From NCBI RefSeq assembly GCF_030915405.1, contig NZ_CP133262.1:3798501-3862500 (forward strand): 64,000 bases of DNA. The letters are read 5' to 3'. The position numbers and the translations under genes were made by a program. Under the pieces are notes generated by a model, which did not search any database, was not told where the DNA came from, and saw only the letters and a program-made list of their open reading frames with translations. Numbering within the stretch: the stretch's first letter is position 1; the number at the start of each line of letters is the position of its first letter. Shown in pieces: positions 1-6,708 of this stretch. Source of the DNA: Neobacillus nitrireducens (GTDB lineage Bacteria; Bacillota; Bacilli; Bacillales; Cytobacillaceae).

Positions 1-422
1 CCATATCCGTTAGGATTCGGTCCGTTTCCTAGCGCAGCGCCTCCTAAATAACCTAAGCCAAGCCCAAGCAAGCTAGACCCCAATGATCCAAGGTTAAATC
101 CTGAATGTCCATCATGATGCTGCGGTCCACCATGATGCTGCATCCCGCCATGATACTGCGGCCCGCCATGATTCTGTGACCCACCATGATTCTGCATCCC
201 GCCATGATACTGCGGCCCGCCTTGATTCTGTGATCCACCATGATTCTGTGACCCACCATGATGCTGCGGTCCACCATGATGATGCGGCCCGCCAAAATGT
301 TCCGCCCCACCATGAAATTGCCCCCCGCCATGATGTTGTTGACCACCTTGGAATTGTCTACTATCATAATGTGGATTTAATCCAGTTTGATACTCCACGG
401 GCATATAATAAGGATTATACAT
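1..422 (-). CDS. His/Gly/Gln-rich hexapeptide-repeat protein (3' end outside window)
   Basis: The frame is open from an ATG at 422 to the window edge (140 residues seen), with a good ribosome-binding site (AGGAGAGAGG, 8 nt upstream). The N-terminus is Tyr/Pro-rich (MYNPYYMPVEYQ). Residues 26-105 are tandem six-residue units of the form GGPQHH, GGSQNH, GGPQYH and GGMQNH. A Gly/Leu-rich segment follows (LGSSLLGLGLGYLGGAALG, about residues 111-132), then an Asn/Pro/Gly tail that runs off the edge. I do not recognise a named family. Tyr/Pro N-termini and Gly/His repeats resemble spore-coat or exosporium low-complexity proteins, but that is inference. Metal binding by the histidines is possible. 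The opposite-strand frames over this repeat are shadows. Confidence 0.72.
   Translation of the reverse strand, partial: MYNPYYMPVEYQTGLNPHYDSRQFQGGQQHHGGGQFHGGAEHFGGPHHHGGPQHHGGSQNHGGSQNQGGPQYHGGMQNHGGSQNHGGPQYHGGMQHHGGPQHHDGHSGFNLGSLGSSLLGLGLGYLGGAALGNGPNPNGY
108..347 (-). repeat. 18-bp tandem coding repeats (six-residue units)
   Basis: About 13 imperfect 18-bp units encode the GG-x-Q-[HNY]-H motif of the protein above. Unit length is constant and always in frame, so this is a coding minisatellite prone to copy-number change. There are no unique spacers, so it is not CRISPR. Confidence 0.85.
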
Positions 423-712
423 AATATTCTCCTCTCTCCTCACGATCGTAACCATCCTATGCATGTGATTAAATTACTCTTGGGCAGAGTCCAATTAATT
501 GGGGTTATCGCACCATCGCAAATGAAAAATACGTCTCTAGACCTAGAATTCTTTCCGTTTGAGGTCTATGGCGGGCAGGAGTTTTTTCGTGTATTGTTGA
601 AGTATTAAATGGAAATAATTTTCTATTTGGTATATATTTTGAGTGAAATGAAACATTCCATTGAATTCATTCGTAGTAATATAAAGATGTCTTAAGTCAG
701 GAGTCGATTATA

Positions 713-1369
713 ATGAACCCGATTTTGTCGTTTCTTCTTCGCTCTTTTGTAGCCGTCCCAGTAACGGTGTTAACTTGGCTAATTAGCTATTTTCCTATGG
801 ACCAGACTTTTTGGACGGCGACTGGAATAGCAGTAACTGCAGGGATTCTTATCCATTTCATCCTTTCTATTGTGATGAACACTAGCTTTTTAAAAAAGCA
901 TCAGATCTCAAGAAAAGAATACCGATACATTCGAAAAAATCTAAATGAAGCGAAACAGAAAATCAATCGCTTGAATAAAAACCTTTTTACCATTCGTGAT
1001 ATTTCATCGGTAAAACAAAGATTAGATCTTCTTAGAATCACAAAAAAGATACACAAGATGACAACAAAAGAGCCGAAGCGATTTTACCAGGCTGAACAGT
1101 TTTATTTTTCACATTTAGATTCAATCGTTGAACTTACCGAAAAATATAGCTTCTTATCCTCGCAGCCGAAAAAGAACATGGAAATGGGCCAATCCCTGAT
1201 TGAAACTCGCCATACACTTAATGAACTAACCAAGGTAGTGGAAGAGGATTTATATAAAGTGATTTCAGATGATATCGATCACTTGAATTTTGAAATTGAC
1301 GTCGCAAAACATACCCTCAATAAGCAAAAGAACGCTAAATTTCCGGAAGAAAATAGGTGGCTAAAATGA
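713..1369 (+). CDS. xpaC: XpaC family protein (5-bromo-4-chloroindolyl phosphate hydrolysis protein)
   Basis: The protein has 218 residues, close to the roughly 200 residues of Bacillus XpaC. Two hydrophobic membrane segments lie at about residues 4-26 and 30-53. A basic, helical cytoplasmic region follows, with repeated Leu/Lys heptad-like character and no obvious catalytic motif. The start ATG has AGGAG upstream (in gtcaggagtcgattataatg). Its stop overlaps the start of the next gene (ATGA), and the next gene is a TelA/YaaN homolog. The xpaC-yaaN pair is the same as in B. subtilis, which is the main support for the name. The biochemical role of the family is unsettled; the name comes from an old hydrolysis phenotype. 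Confidence 0.88.
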   Translation: MNPILSFLLRSFVAVPVTVLTWLISYFPMDQTFWTATGIAVTAGILIHFILSIVMNTSFLKKHQISRKEYRYIRKNLNEAKQKINRLNKNLFTIRDISSVKQRLDLLRITKKIHKMTTKEPKRFYQAEQFYFSHLDSIVELTEKYSFLSSQPKKNMEMGQSLIETRHTLNELTKVVEEDLYKVISDDIDHLNFEIDVAKHTLNKQKNAKFPEENRWLK

Positions 1370-2544
1370 ATGAAAACAACCCAGTCCAACCCAATAAAAC
1401 AGGCGATTTATTAGATGATATTCTCTCCGACCCGTTTGGGGATAAGCTTGAGCTTGCTAAAAAACCAGTCACGCATACAGGTGAGGCGAAACCGGTTAAA
1501 TTAATTGATGTCATACCGGAAGAACATCGTGCAAAGGCGTATCAGATTGCCGAGCAAATCGATCCGACAAACCATCAATCGATGATTCAATACGGTACCC
1601 AAGCCCAAGGTAAGCTGCTGTCTTTCTCCCATACGATGCTAGAGCATGTGCAGAAACAAGATGTAGGTGAAATCGGGCAAATCATTAGTGATTTAATGAA
1701 GCGCTTGGATGAAGTGAATCCGGACGATTTGAAGGATGGGAAGCCATCCTTATTTGCTCGTATGTTTGGCAAAATTTCCGGTTCCATTCAAGAAGTGCTA
1801 TCAAAATATCAAAAAACAGGCGCTCAAATCGACCGGATCAGCGTAAAACTTGACCGCAGTAAAAATGTCCTAATGTCTGATATTAAGTTGTTAGAACAGC
1901 TGTATGAGACCAATAAAGAATACTTTCATGCCCTTAATGTCTATATTGCCGCTGGGGAGATTAAGCTGGAAGAAATGCAAGAGAAGATCATTCCGCAGCT
2001 AAAAAGGGCAGCGGAAGTGACCAATGACCAAATGAAGTTCCAAGAAGTCAACGATATGATTCAGTTTGCGGACCGGCTGGATAAGCGGCTCCATGATTTA
2101 AAATTAAGCCGGGAAATTACCATCCAAAGTGCTCCGCAGATTCGCCTGATTCAAAATACGAATCAAGCGCTTGTGGAAAAAATTCAATCATCGATTATGA
2201 CGGCCATTCCATTATGGAAGAATCAAGTAGCGATAGCATTGACATTAATTCGTCAGCGTCATGCCGTCGAGGCCCAAAAGCAGGTTTCGAAAACAACCAA
2301 TGAACTTCTTTTGAAAAATGCCGAAATGCTAAAAACCAATACGATCGAGACAGCGAAAGAAAATGAGCGCGGTATCGTCGATATTGAAACCTTAAAGAAA
2401 ACGCAGGAAAGCCTCATTACAACACTCGAAGAAACAATGCGAATTCAAGAAGAAGGACGCCATAAGCGCCGCCAAGCAGAACAAGAACTGGCAACGATGG
2501 AAAACGACCTTCGCCTAAAACTGCTTGAGATCAAAGGAAAATAA
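1366..2544 (+). CDS. yaaN: YaaN/TelA family toxic-anion resistance-like protein
   Basis: This is a 392-residue soluble, Glu/Lys/Leu-rich, largely helical protein of the TelA (tellurite resistance) family, which also contains B. subtilis YaaN. The first 50 residues are flexible. Long helical stretches follow (for example [19 protein letters not shown] and [20 protein letters not shown]), ending in a charged coiled coil. I chose ATG 1366 because AGGTGG lies 5 nt upstream and the ATGA overlap couples translation to xpaC. A GTG at 1357 is in frame but lies inside that ribosome-binding site. Function is inferred from the family only: some members affect resistance to tellurite or cell-wall antibiotics. 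A strong terminator directly follows. Confidence 0.87.
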   Translation: MNENNPVQPNKTGDLLDDILSDPFGDKLELAKKPVTHTGEAKPVKLIDVIPEEHRAKAYQIAEQIDPTNHQSMIQYGTQAQGKLLSFSHTMLEHVQKQDVGEIGQIISDLMKRLDEVNPDDLKDGKPSLFARMFGKISGSIQEVLSKYQKTGAQIDRISVKLDRSKNVLMSDIKLLEQLYETNKEYFHALNVYIAAGEIKLEEMQEKIIPQLKRAAEVTNDQMKFQEVNDMIQFADRLDKRLHDLKLSREITIQSAPQIRLIQNTNQALVEKIQSSIMTAIPLWKNQVAIALTLIRQRHAVEAQKQVSKTTNELLLKNAEMLKTNTIETAKENERGIVDIETLKKTQESLITTLEETMRIQEEGRHKRRQAEQELATMENDLRLKLLEIKGK

Positions 2545-2552
2545 CCAAAAAG

Positions 2553-2593
2553 GATCCCTCGTTGCGACCAAACTGCAGCGAGGGATCTTTTTT
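2553..2593 (+). terminator. Rho-independent terminator of xpaC-yaaN
   Basis: A 13-bp stem (GATCCCTCGTTGC at 2553-2565 with 2575-2587, one G-T pair) and a 9-nt loop are followed by six Ts. It starts 8 nt after the yaaN stop. Confidence 0.9.
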
Positions 2594-2608
2594 GCTAGAA
2601 AACACTTC

Positions 2609-2644
2609 GGTGTCAGGCACCGAAACCATGTGGTGCCTGACACC
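2609..2644. repeat. Inverted pair of GGTGTCAGGCACC elements
   Basis: GGTGTCAGGCACC (2609-2621) is followed 10 bp later by its exact reverse complement (2632-2644). Single copies of the same 12-13-mer occur at 4757, 27025 and 29575, always between genes. The arrangement resembles bacterial REP-type elements. Confidence 0.8.
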
Positions 2645-2666
2645 AAAAAGGGAGACCCACATTATA

Positions 2667-3413
2667 CTAATTATTAACAACGGTTGTATTCAGGTATTCT
2701 TCAAGGGTAATTCCGCGGCTCATGATTTTTTTGGCGATGTCCTTACCGACAAACCGTAGGTGCCAAGGTTCGTATTGATAGCCGGTGATGGAGTCTTTGC
2801 CTTTTGGATAGCGGATAATAAAGCCATACTCAGCTGCATGGTTTTGGAGCCAGGTTGCCTCTTTAGTTCCTTCAAAGCAGTCCTCTGCCGCACAAGTTCC
2901 ATCTCCTCCGGTTACATCAATCGCCAGTCCTGTTTCATGTTCGCTCGTTCCCGGAGCAGCACTGTAAGCACTTGCTGCCTCATATCCATCAAGATCGACG
3001 TAGTAATTAAACAATGTAGTCTGTGCAGCGTGAGACCTGTAAGCAGAAACACCTAACAGATCTACCCCCTGTCGTTTGGCACCAGCAAATAATTTTTCAA
3101 TCGCCGCTCCTGCTTTTGCTCTCATTTGCCGCTTTTCTGTTCTCTGTTTAAACGTAAAAGGGATGTCAGGGTAAATTAAATCACTTGGCTGATAACTAGC
3201 AGGAAGTTTATTTTGCTTATTGACTAGAACGGGGATTCCCGCTGGGGAGGAAGCCTCTTGAATAGTAGCCTTCTGTTTCTGACCTCCCGAATCAGTAGCT
3301 GAATCATCGGCAAGTTTCCCCTCGTTTTGCATAAAGTGAAATTTCCCTGTGCATCCAGTTAAAGAGAGTGCAATCACGATAAGACACAAAAAAACAAAAC
3401 GTATTTTTAACAT
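2667..3413 (-). CDS. M15B D-alanyl-D-alanine carboxypeptidase lipoprotein (VanY/YodJ type)
   Basis: This 248-residue lipoprotein has a signal peptide ending in the lipobox LTGC (Cys21). The mature part carries the M15B peptidase signatures: SAYRS (123-127), SEHETGLAID (157-166) and EPWHLRF (215-221). H159, D166 and H218 are the expected zinc ligands and E215 the catalytic acid. The family trims the terminal D-Ala from peptidoglycan stem peptides outside the membrane. The start is supported by AAGGAAG 8 nt upstream. It is transcribed alone, towards the xpaC-yaaN terminator and the GGTGTCAGGCACC pair. Confidence 0.9.
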   Translation of the reverse strand: MLKIRFVFLCLIVIALSLTGCTGKFHFMQNEGKLADDSATDSGGQKQKATIQEASSPAGIPVLVNKQNKLPASYQPSDLIYPDIPFTFKQRTEKRQMRAKAGAAIEKLFAGAKRQGVDLLGVSAYRSHAAQTTLFNYYVDLDGYEAASAYSAAPGTSEHETGLAIDVTGGDGTCAAEDCFEGTKEATWLQNHAAEYGFIIRYPKGKDSITGYQYEPWHLRFVGKDIAKKIMSRGITLEEYLNTTVVNN

Positions 3414-3456
3414 AGGTTAACTTCCTTCTTTTAAGAATTCACTTCAGTAACCATCA

Positions 3457-3502
3457 TGGACAGGATTAAAGACTTTAAAACGGTCTTTCTAAAATCTGTC
3501 CA
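3457..3502. other. Long imperfect hairpin upstream of the carboxypeptidase gene
   Basis: TGGACAG (3457-3463) pairs with CTGTCCA (3496-3502), and the interior pairs partly (AAGAC with GTCTT). No T-run follows on either strand. It could be a leader structure of the leftward carboxypeptidase gene or a degenerate repeat. I see no gene in 3414-3682. Confidence 0.35.
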
Positions 3503-3682
3503 TAAAGGATGTATGAACGTTTGCATGAATCTTAGGAAGTTTCAGCGAAACATTTGATTGTATGAATTGGCAGTCATCCTTGGCTTTTAAGCAGAGAAGG
3601 AAGAATTCAATCACTGAATAGCACCGTCTAGGTACAAAGGCACTTTTATTTTATTATTTAGTTGCTTATATTTTTTATAAAC

Positions 3683-3799
3683 ACATAAATCGTACGAAAC
3701 GGCAAAGCCATTGAAAAGTGGTGACGCAAAACTAAAGGGGCTAAGGTTTAACGACGATGCTTGCCAGTTACCGAACACGATAACTCCGTCGATTTATGT
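3683..3799 (+). promoter_or_regulatory. Cyclic-di-GMP-I (GEMM) riboswitch
   Basis: The core matches the GEMM consensus in order: ACGGCAAAGCC, ATTGAAAAGT (GAAA tetraloop-type hairpin), GGTGACGCAAA, then GGGGCTAAGG, then GCTTGCCAGTTACCG. The closing stem is a perfect 10-bp pairing of ACATAAATCG (3683-3692) with CGATTTATGT (3790-3799). It ends about 11 nt before a GGAGGAGG ribosome-binding site. No terminator hairpin lies between aptamer and start codon, so translational control is the simpler inference. An ORF starting inside this RNA at 3711 is an artefact of the open frame. Confidence 0.88.
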
Positions 3800-3824
3800 A
3801 GATGACCATGGAGGAGGATTTTTT

Positions 3825-3989
3825 GTGTTGAAAATGTTTATGAAGGGTAAATATTATTATCATTTAATTCAACATCGCCACAATGCACTTTTACAACAAG
3901 ATTGCCTGGATGAAGAATTACGAGCAAAGCTGATGGTGAGAGCAAGTTATCATAATAGTAAAGCCCTTGAATTTGGCTTAAGAATGTAA
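3825..3989 (+). CDS. 54-residue protein of unknown function under the c-di-GMP riboswitch
   Basis: The start is GTG at 3825, with GGAGGAGG (3810-3817) 7 nt upstream. The product is basic and Tyr/His-rich at the start (FMKGKYYYHLIQHRHN), followed by a charged helical part (LDEELRAKLMVRASYHNSK). It has no signal peptide or membrane segment and one cysteine. I do not recognise a family. Its position directly behind a c-di-GMP-I aptamer, and the terminator-like hairpin after it, make it a single-gene transcription unit, so it is likely a c-di-GMP-responsive small protein. Confidence 0.7.
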   Translation: MLKMFMKGKYYYHLIQHRHNALLQQDCLDEELRAKLMVRASYHNSKALEFGLRM

Positions 3990-4012
3990 GTAAATATATA
4001 TTTTTTGAAAAA

Positions 4013-4060
4013 AGCCTGTATCTTTGATTTCTCGATAATCATTGGTACAGGTTTTTATTT
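4013..4060 (+). terminator. Probable terminator after the riboswitch-controlled gene
   Basis: AGCCTGTA (4013-4020) pairs with TACAGGTT (4046-4053, one G-T), followed by a T-rich tract. The loop is long (25 nt), so confidence is moderate. Confidence 0.55.
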
Positions 4061-4066
4061 TTACAC

Positions 4067-4118
4067 AAGGAGGTATAATAAATTGCATATAAAAGTCACT
4101 GAAAAGAGAGATGAATGA
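4067..4118 (+). promoter_or_regulatory. Strong Shine-Dalgarno with 11-codon leader ORF before the SRPBCC gene
   Basis: AAGGAGG (4067-4073) is correctly spaced for TTG at 4083, which opens an 11-codon frame (LHIKVTEKRDE) closed by TGA at 4116. That stop lies 3 nt before, and in frame with, the ATG at 4122. The downstream ATG has only a weak site of its own, so coupling by reinitiation is possible. Equally, the original N-terminus may have been cut by a new stop. Confidence 0.4.
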
Positions 4119-4121
4119 AAC

Positions 4122-4556
4122 ATGTACAATCTGACAAAATTAATAATTGAAAAGCCTGCGAACGTGGTATTTGAAGCCTTCGCAGATCCTGCCCATATCA
4201 AGAATTTCTGGTTCACATCCAGTGCAAGATGGGAGCAGGGCACGACCGTTACGTTGAGATATGATGAATACGATGCACAAACCGATATCGAAATACTTGA
4301 AGTCGAGACCGATAAAAAAATCGTATTCCGGTGGGGCGAAGCAGGCGAGGCTGGAAATATTGTCACCATATCGCTGAATGAGATGGACAGCTCGAGAACA
4401 ATCATTGAAGTGCGTGAAGAAGGTTTTAGAGAAGATGATGATGAGTTAATGAATATTTTGCTTGATAATAAAGGCGGCTGGGTTTATATGTTGACCTGCC
4501 TAAAAGGATATTTGGAGTTTGGTATTAACAAATTACGTGCGGCTATTGTTCATTGA
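4122..4556 (+). CDS. SRPBCC (AHSA1-type) domain protein
   Basis: This 144-residue protein has the AHSA1/SRPBCC layout: an N-terminal strand with the motif IEKPANVVFEAFADPAHIKNFW (split here as IEKPANVVFEAF and DPAHIKNFW), a central beta sheet (GTTVTLRYDEYDAQ, VFRWGEAGEAGN), and a C-terminal helix (NKGGWVYMLTCLKGYLEFG). The GGW...L..L.GYLE ending is typical of the family. These proteins form a hydrophobic cavity for small ligands, but no substrate can be inferred. It appears to stand alone. The start is the first ATG after the leader stop at 4116. Confidence 0.82.
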   Translation: MYNLTKLIIEKPANVVFEAFADPAHIKNFWFTSSARWEQGTTVTLRYDEYDAQTDIEILEVETDKKIVFRWGEAGEAGNIVTISLNEMDSSRTIIEVREEGFREDDDELMNILLDNKGGWVYMLTCLKGYLEFGINKLRAAIVH

Positions 4557-4592
4557 CATCGGCTGCCGTTGGTAAGTCCTCTCGCCTTAAAG

Positions 4593-4623
4593 TAAAAAGA
4601 GCTTGGTCTATAACCCAGGCTCT
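4593..4623 (-). terminator. Hairpin with T-run on the minus strand, probable nirK terminator
   Basis: AGAGCTTGG (4598-4606) pairs with CCAGGCTCT (4615-4623). Read leftward, the stem is followed by TTTTTAC, as expected for a terminator of the leftward nirK gene. On the plus strand no T-run follows. Confidence 0.5.
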
Positions 4624-4747
4624 GCTTCTGATTGTTTAATCATCGATTCTTTCCTTTAAGATAGCAAATAATAAATTGGAAAAAAGAAGAATACTGTCAG
4701 AGTGGACAGGAATGTTTCGACATTATTTGTGATTCTAAGGTGCCAAA

Positions 4748-4775
4748 AAGCGTCGAGTGCCTGACACCGACGCTT
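4748..4775. repeat. GTGCCTGACACC element inside a larger hairpin
   Basis: The dispersed 12-mer GTGCCTGACACC (4757-4768) is framed by AAGCGTCG and CGACGCTT, giving an 8-bp outer stem around it. It is intergenic, 58 bp past the nirK stop. Confidence 0.7.
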
Positions 4776-4832
4776 AAATGTGTTATTTATTATTTTCGCA
4801 GCTTCACAACTATAGAGCTTCAGCTGTTCTAA

Positions 4833-5885
4833 TTAGTGTGACATTGTTTTGCTATCGTCGTCATGGCCGTCTTTGGTGACTTTCAACACACCGACTGCGC
4901 CCTTTGTCGCATGATTAAATTGGTGTGTGACAAAAGGATAGCTGCCTTCCTCAGTGACGGTAAATTCAACTACTGCCCCGCCGCTCGCCGGAAGTAAGAC
5001 TGTTTGCATTCCCTTCATATGATTAAATGGGTTTCCGTCAACATAGACATCATCAAACATAGTTCCAACAACATGGAAGCTACTGACTTCATTTGGACCA
5101 ACGTTATTAATGTAAAATCTCACTTTGTCACCGACTTTTGCCAGTAGTGGTTTGTCGACAAGTGCGCCAACTGTACCATTTGTGTTGATATCCCCCTCTT
5201 TTAAAGCCTTAGATGAAAAAACTACATATTTCGGTTTTCCATTTGTAAAATCATTCATATCGTTGTATTTGTACCATTCATTTTGAACGATGACAAATTC
5301 ACGATCGACTTTGGAATCGGTTGGATAGCCTTCCGTTGGTTTGACGATAATTATCCCGTGCATTCCGTTGGCAATATGTGCAAGAACAGGCTTTGTTCCG
5401 CAGTGGTACATAAACACGCCCGGGTTGTTGGCAGGATATGAAAATTTACCTGTTTCCTCCGGCATCACATTGGCAAAATCTTTAGATGGTGCAGCGTGTA
5501 CGGCATGAAAGTCCATGCTGTGCGGGATGGCTGGGTCCATGTTCGTTAGGGTAAAATTAATTTTATCACCTTGGTCCACTACAATTACAGGTCCGGGCGC
5601 CTCACCGTTAAAGGTCCATGCTTTATACATTTCTCCTTTGGTAATTTCAATATCAGTGATTTGTGATGTCATCTCCACATTTACTTCATGCGCACCGATT
5701 CGATTTATTTTGATTGGTGTCGGTTTTTGATTTATATGCTCATGTGGTCCGATAACTTTAGTTGTCACACTGGTGTCTGTTTTGGCTTTAACTGTTTTTT
5801 CTCTTGATAAATCATCCTTTCCGCAAGCACTTAATACCATGACAAAAGAAACGATAATTGCTGCAAACTTTACTATTTTCCCCAT
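4833..5885 (-). CDS. nirK: Copper-containing nitrite reductase, lipoprotein
   Basis: This 350-residue protein has a lipobox signal peptide (LSAC, Cys21) and two cupredoxin domains. Copper ligands are all visible: H122, D125 and H127 in PHSMDFHAVH, H161-C162 in MYHCG, H170 and M175 in HIANGMHG, then H271 in SSFHVVG and H321 in PFVTHQFNH. This fits type 1 (H122, C162, H170, M175) and type 2 (H127, H161, H321) sites plus the catalytic Asp125 and His271. The enzyme reduces nitrite to nitric oxide, here anchored on the outer face of the membrane. The start is supported by GGAGGAG 6 nt upstream. The tail is His/Asp-rich. No other denitrification gene is adjacent. Confidence 0.95.
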   Translation of the reverse strand: MGKIVKFAAIIVSFVMVLSACGKDDLSREKTVKAKTDTSVTTKVIGPHEHINQKPTPIKINRIGAHEVNVEMTSQITDIEITKGEMYKAWTFNGEAPGPVIVVDQGDKINFTLTNMDPAIPHSMDFHAVHAAPSKDFANVMPEETGKFSYPANNPGVFMYHCGTKPVLAHIANGMHGIIIVKPTEGYPTDSKVDREFVIVQNEWYKYNDMNDFTNGKPKYVVFSSKALKEGDINTNGTVGALVDKPLLAKVGDKVRFYINNVGPNEVSSFHVVGTMFDDVYVDGNPFNHMKGMQTVLLPASGGAVVEFTVTEEGSYPFVTHQFNHATKGAVGVLKVTKDGHDDDSKTMSH

Positions 5886-6026
5886 TCAAATCTCCTCCAT
5901 TTATCCCCTATAATGGAAAATTGTTTACGCTTTCATCTTATCTCTTGTGCAAAATAATCTAGTGATTGAAATCATAGGAAAAAAGTGGTTGAGTGAATAT
6001 TTTGTGAACTATTGAGCAATGTTATA

Positions 6027-6041
6027 TTAGCAACTTGCTAA
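6027..6041. promoter_or_regulatory. Palindrome between divergent nirK and the small gene
   Basis: TTAGCAACTTGCTAA is a 7-bp inverted repeat around one base, in the divergent gap. A degenerate FNR-type sequence (TGTGAACTATTGAGCA) lies about 15 bp before it. It could be an operator for either gene; the regulator is unknown. Confidence 0.35.
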
Positions 6042-6097
6042 TGTTAAATAATTTCTAAAGAAAATGGCTATTATATAGAATAAAAGGGGGCATTGTT

Positions 6098-6259
6098 TTG
6101 AAAAATGAAGAAGAGGAAACAAGTGAAGGGTTGAATCAAATTTTTGAGATCATTAATGCAAAAGGGGATACAGGAGAACTGAAGGAAATTTTGGATAGTT
6201 ACGATCGTGCGAAGATAGAGGATAATCAAAAAGCTAATTACAAAAGACCTAGAGAGTAA
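6098..6259 (+). CDS. Small acidic protein, 53 residues, unknown
   Basis: The start is TTG at 6098 with AGGGGG 7 nt upstream. The product begins MKNEEEETSEGLNQIFEII, continues through an amphipathic helical part (GELKEILDSYDRAKIED) and ends in a basic tail. It has no membrane segment and I know no family. Its last seven codons and stop are part of a perfect 21-bp hairpin, so the gene and its terminator overlap. It diverges from nirK. Confidence 0.55.
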   Translation: MKNEEEETSEGLNQIFEIINAKGDTGELKEILDSYDRAKIEDNQKANYKRPRE

Positions 6260-6280
6260 TCTAGGTCTTTTGTAATTAGC
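6233..6280. terminator. Perfect 21-bp hairpin overlapping a stop codon
   Basis: Arms at 6233-6253 and 6260-6280 are perfectly complementary, and the 6-nt loop GAGTAA contains the TAA stop of the small gene. The 3' arm carries its own T-run (CTTTTGTAATTAGCC), as in bidirectional terminators. Confidence 0.75.
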
Positions 6281-6283
6281 CTT

Positions 6284-6513
6284 TGTGGATAATTGTAATG
6301 GGAAATGTGGATATAGGAAAGCGATTTGTGGGTAAATCTGTTGATTTTGTGGATAATCCTGTGGGATATGTGGATAACATTATTTACTGGTAAGTTTTTT
6401 AAAAATAAGCAATAGTTACACACATTTTCTGTGTATAAATAACTGGAATCTGTTGATATCCTAACATTTTATGTGGATATTCCTGAAAAAAATGTTGATA
6501 ATGTTGTTGATAA
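6284..6513 (+). other. DnaA-box cluster
   Basis: TGTGGATAA, the complement of the DnaA box TTATCCACA, occurs perfectly at 6284, 6348 and 6369. TGTGTATAA (complement of TTATACACA) lies at 6430. One-mismatch boxes lie at 6306, 6327, 6472, 6493 and 6505. All point the same way within 230 bp. No dnaA, dnaN or rpmH is in the window, so this is more likely an extra-oriC DnaA-binding cluster than the origin. The rest of the gap to 6708 holds only the leader and AAGGAGG site of the next gene. Confidence 0.8.
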
Positions 6514-6708
6514 CCTAGGCGAGATTATCTAACTAAAATAGTATATTCTTCCTCAGTTTGCAGTGCACCAGTCCTGTCGCTTGCTAAACGGGGGCTTGCG
6601 TTTTTAAAATGAACAACTCCCCATTTTTAGCGCCCTTTTCGATTGGACAACCTTCCCCTTCGTCTTTTTTAGAATAAATTAATATTAGTTCGCAAGGAGG
6701 GAAGAGAT

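Noticed and set aside
108-347. Possible CRISPR-like array
   Set aside because: Repeats are contiguous 18-bp coding units without unique spacers, and no cas gene is near.
176-424. Plus-strand ORF over the hexapeptide repeats (His/Asp-rich)
   Set aside because: It is the antisense of the repeat gene, has no ribosome-binding site, and is open only because the 18-bp units lack stops in several frames.
3711-3824. N-terminal extension of the 54-residue protein
   Set aside because: This part is the c-di-GMP-I aptamer; GTG 3825 has the proper ribosome-binding site.
6284-6513. Chromosomal origin of replication
   Set aside because: No dnaA, dnaN, rpmH or AT-rich unwinding element with DnaA-trio context is in the window; a DnaA-binding cluster outside oriC fits better, though this cannot be excluded from one window.
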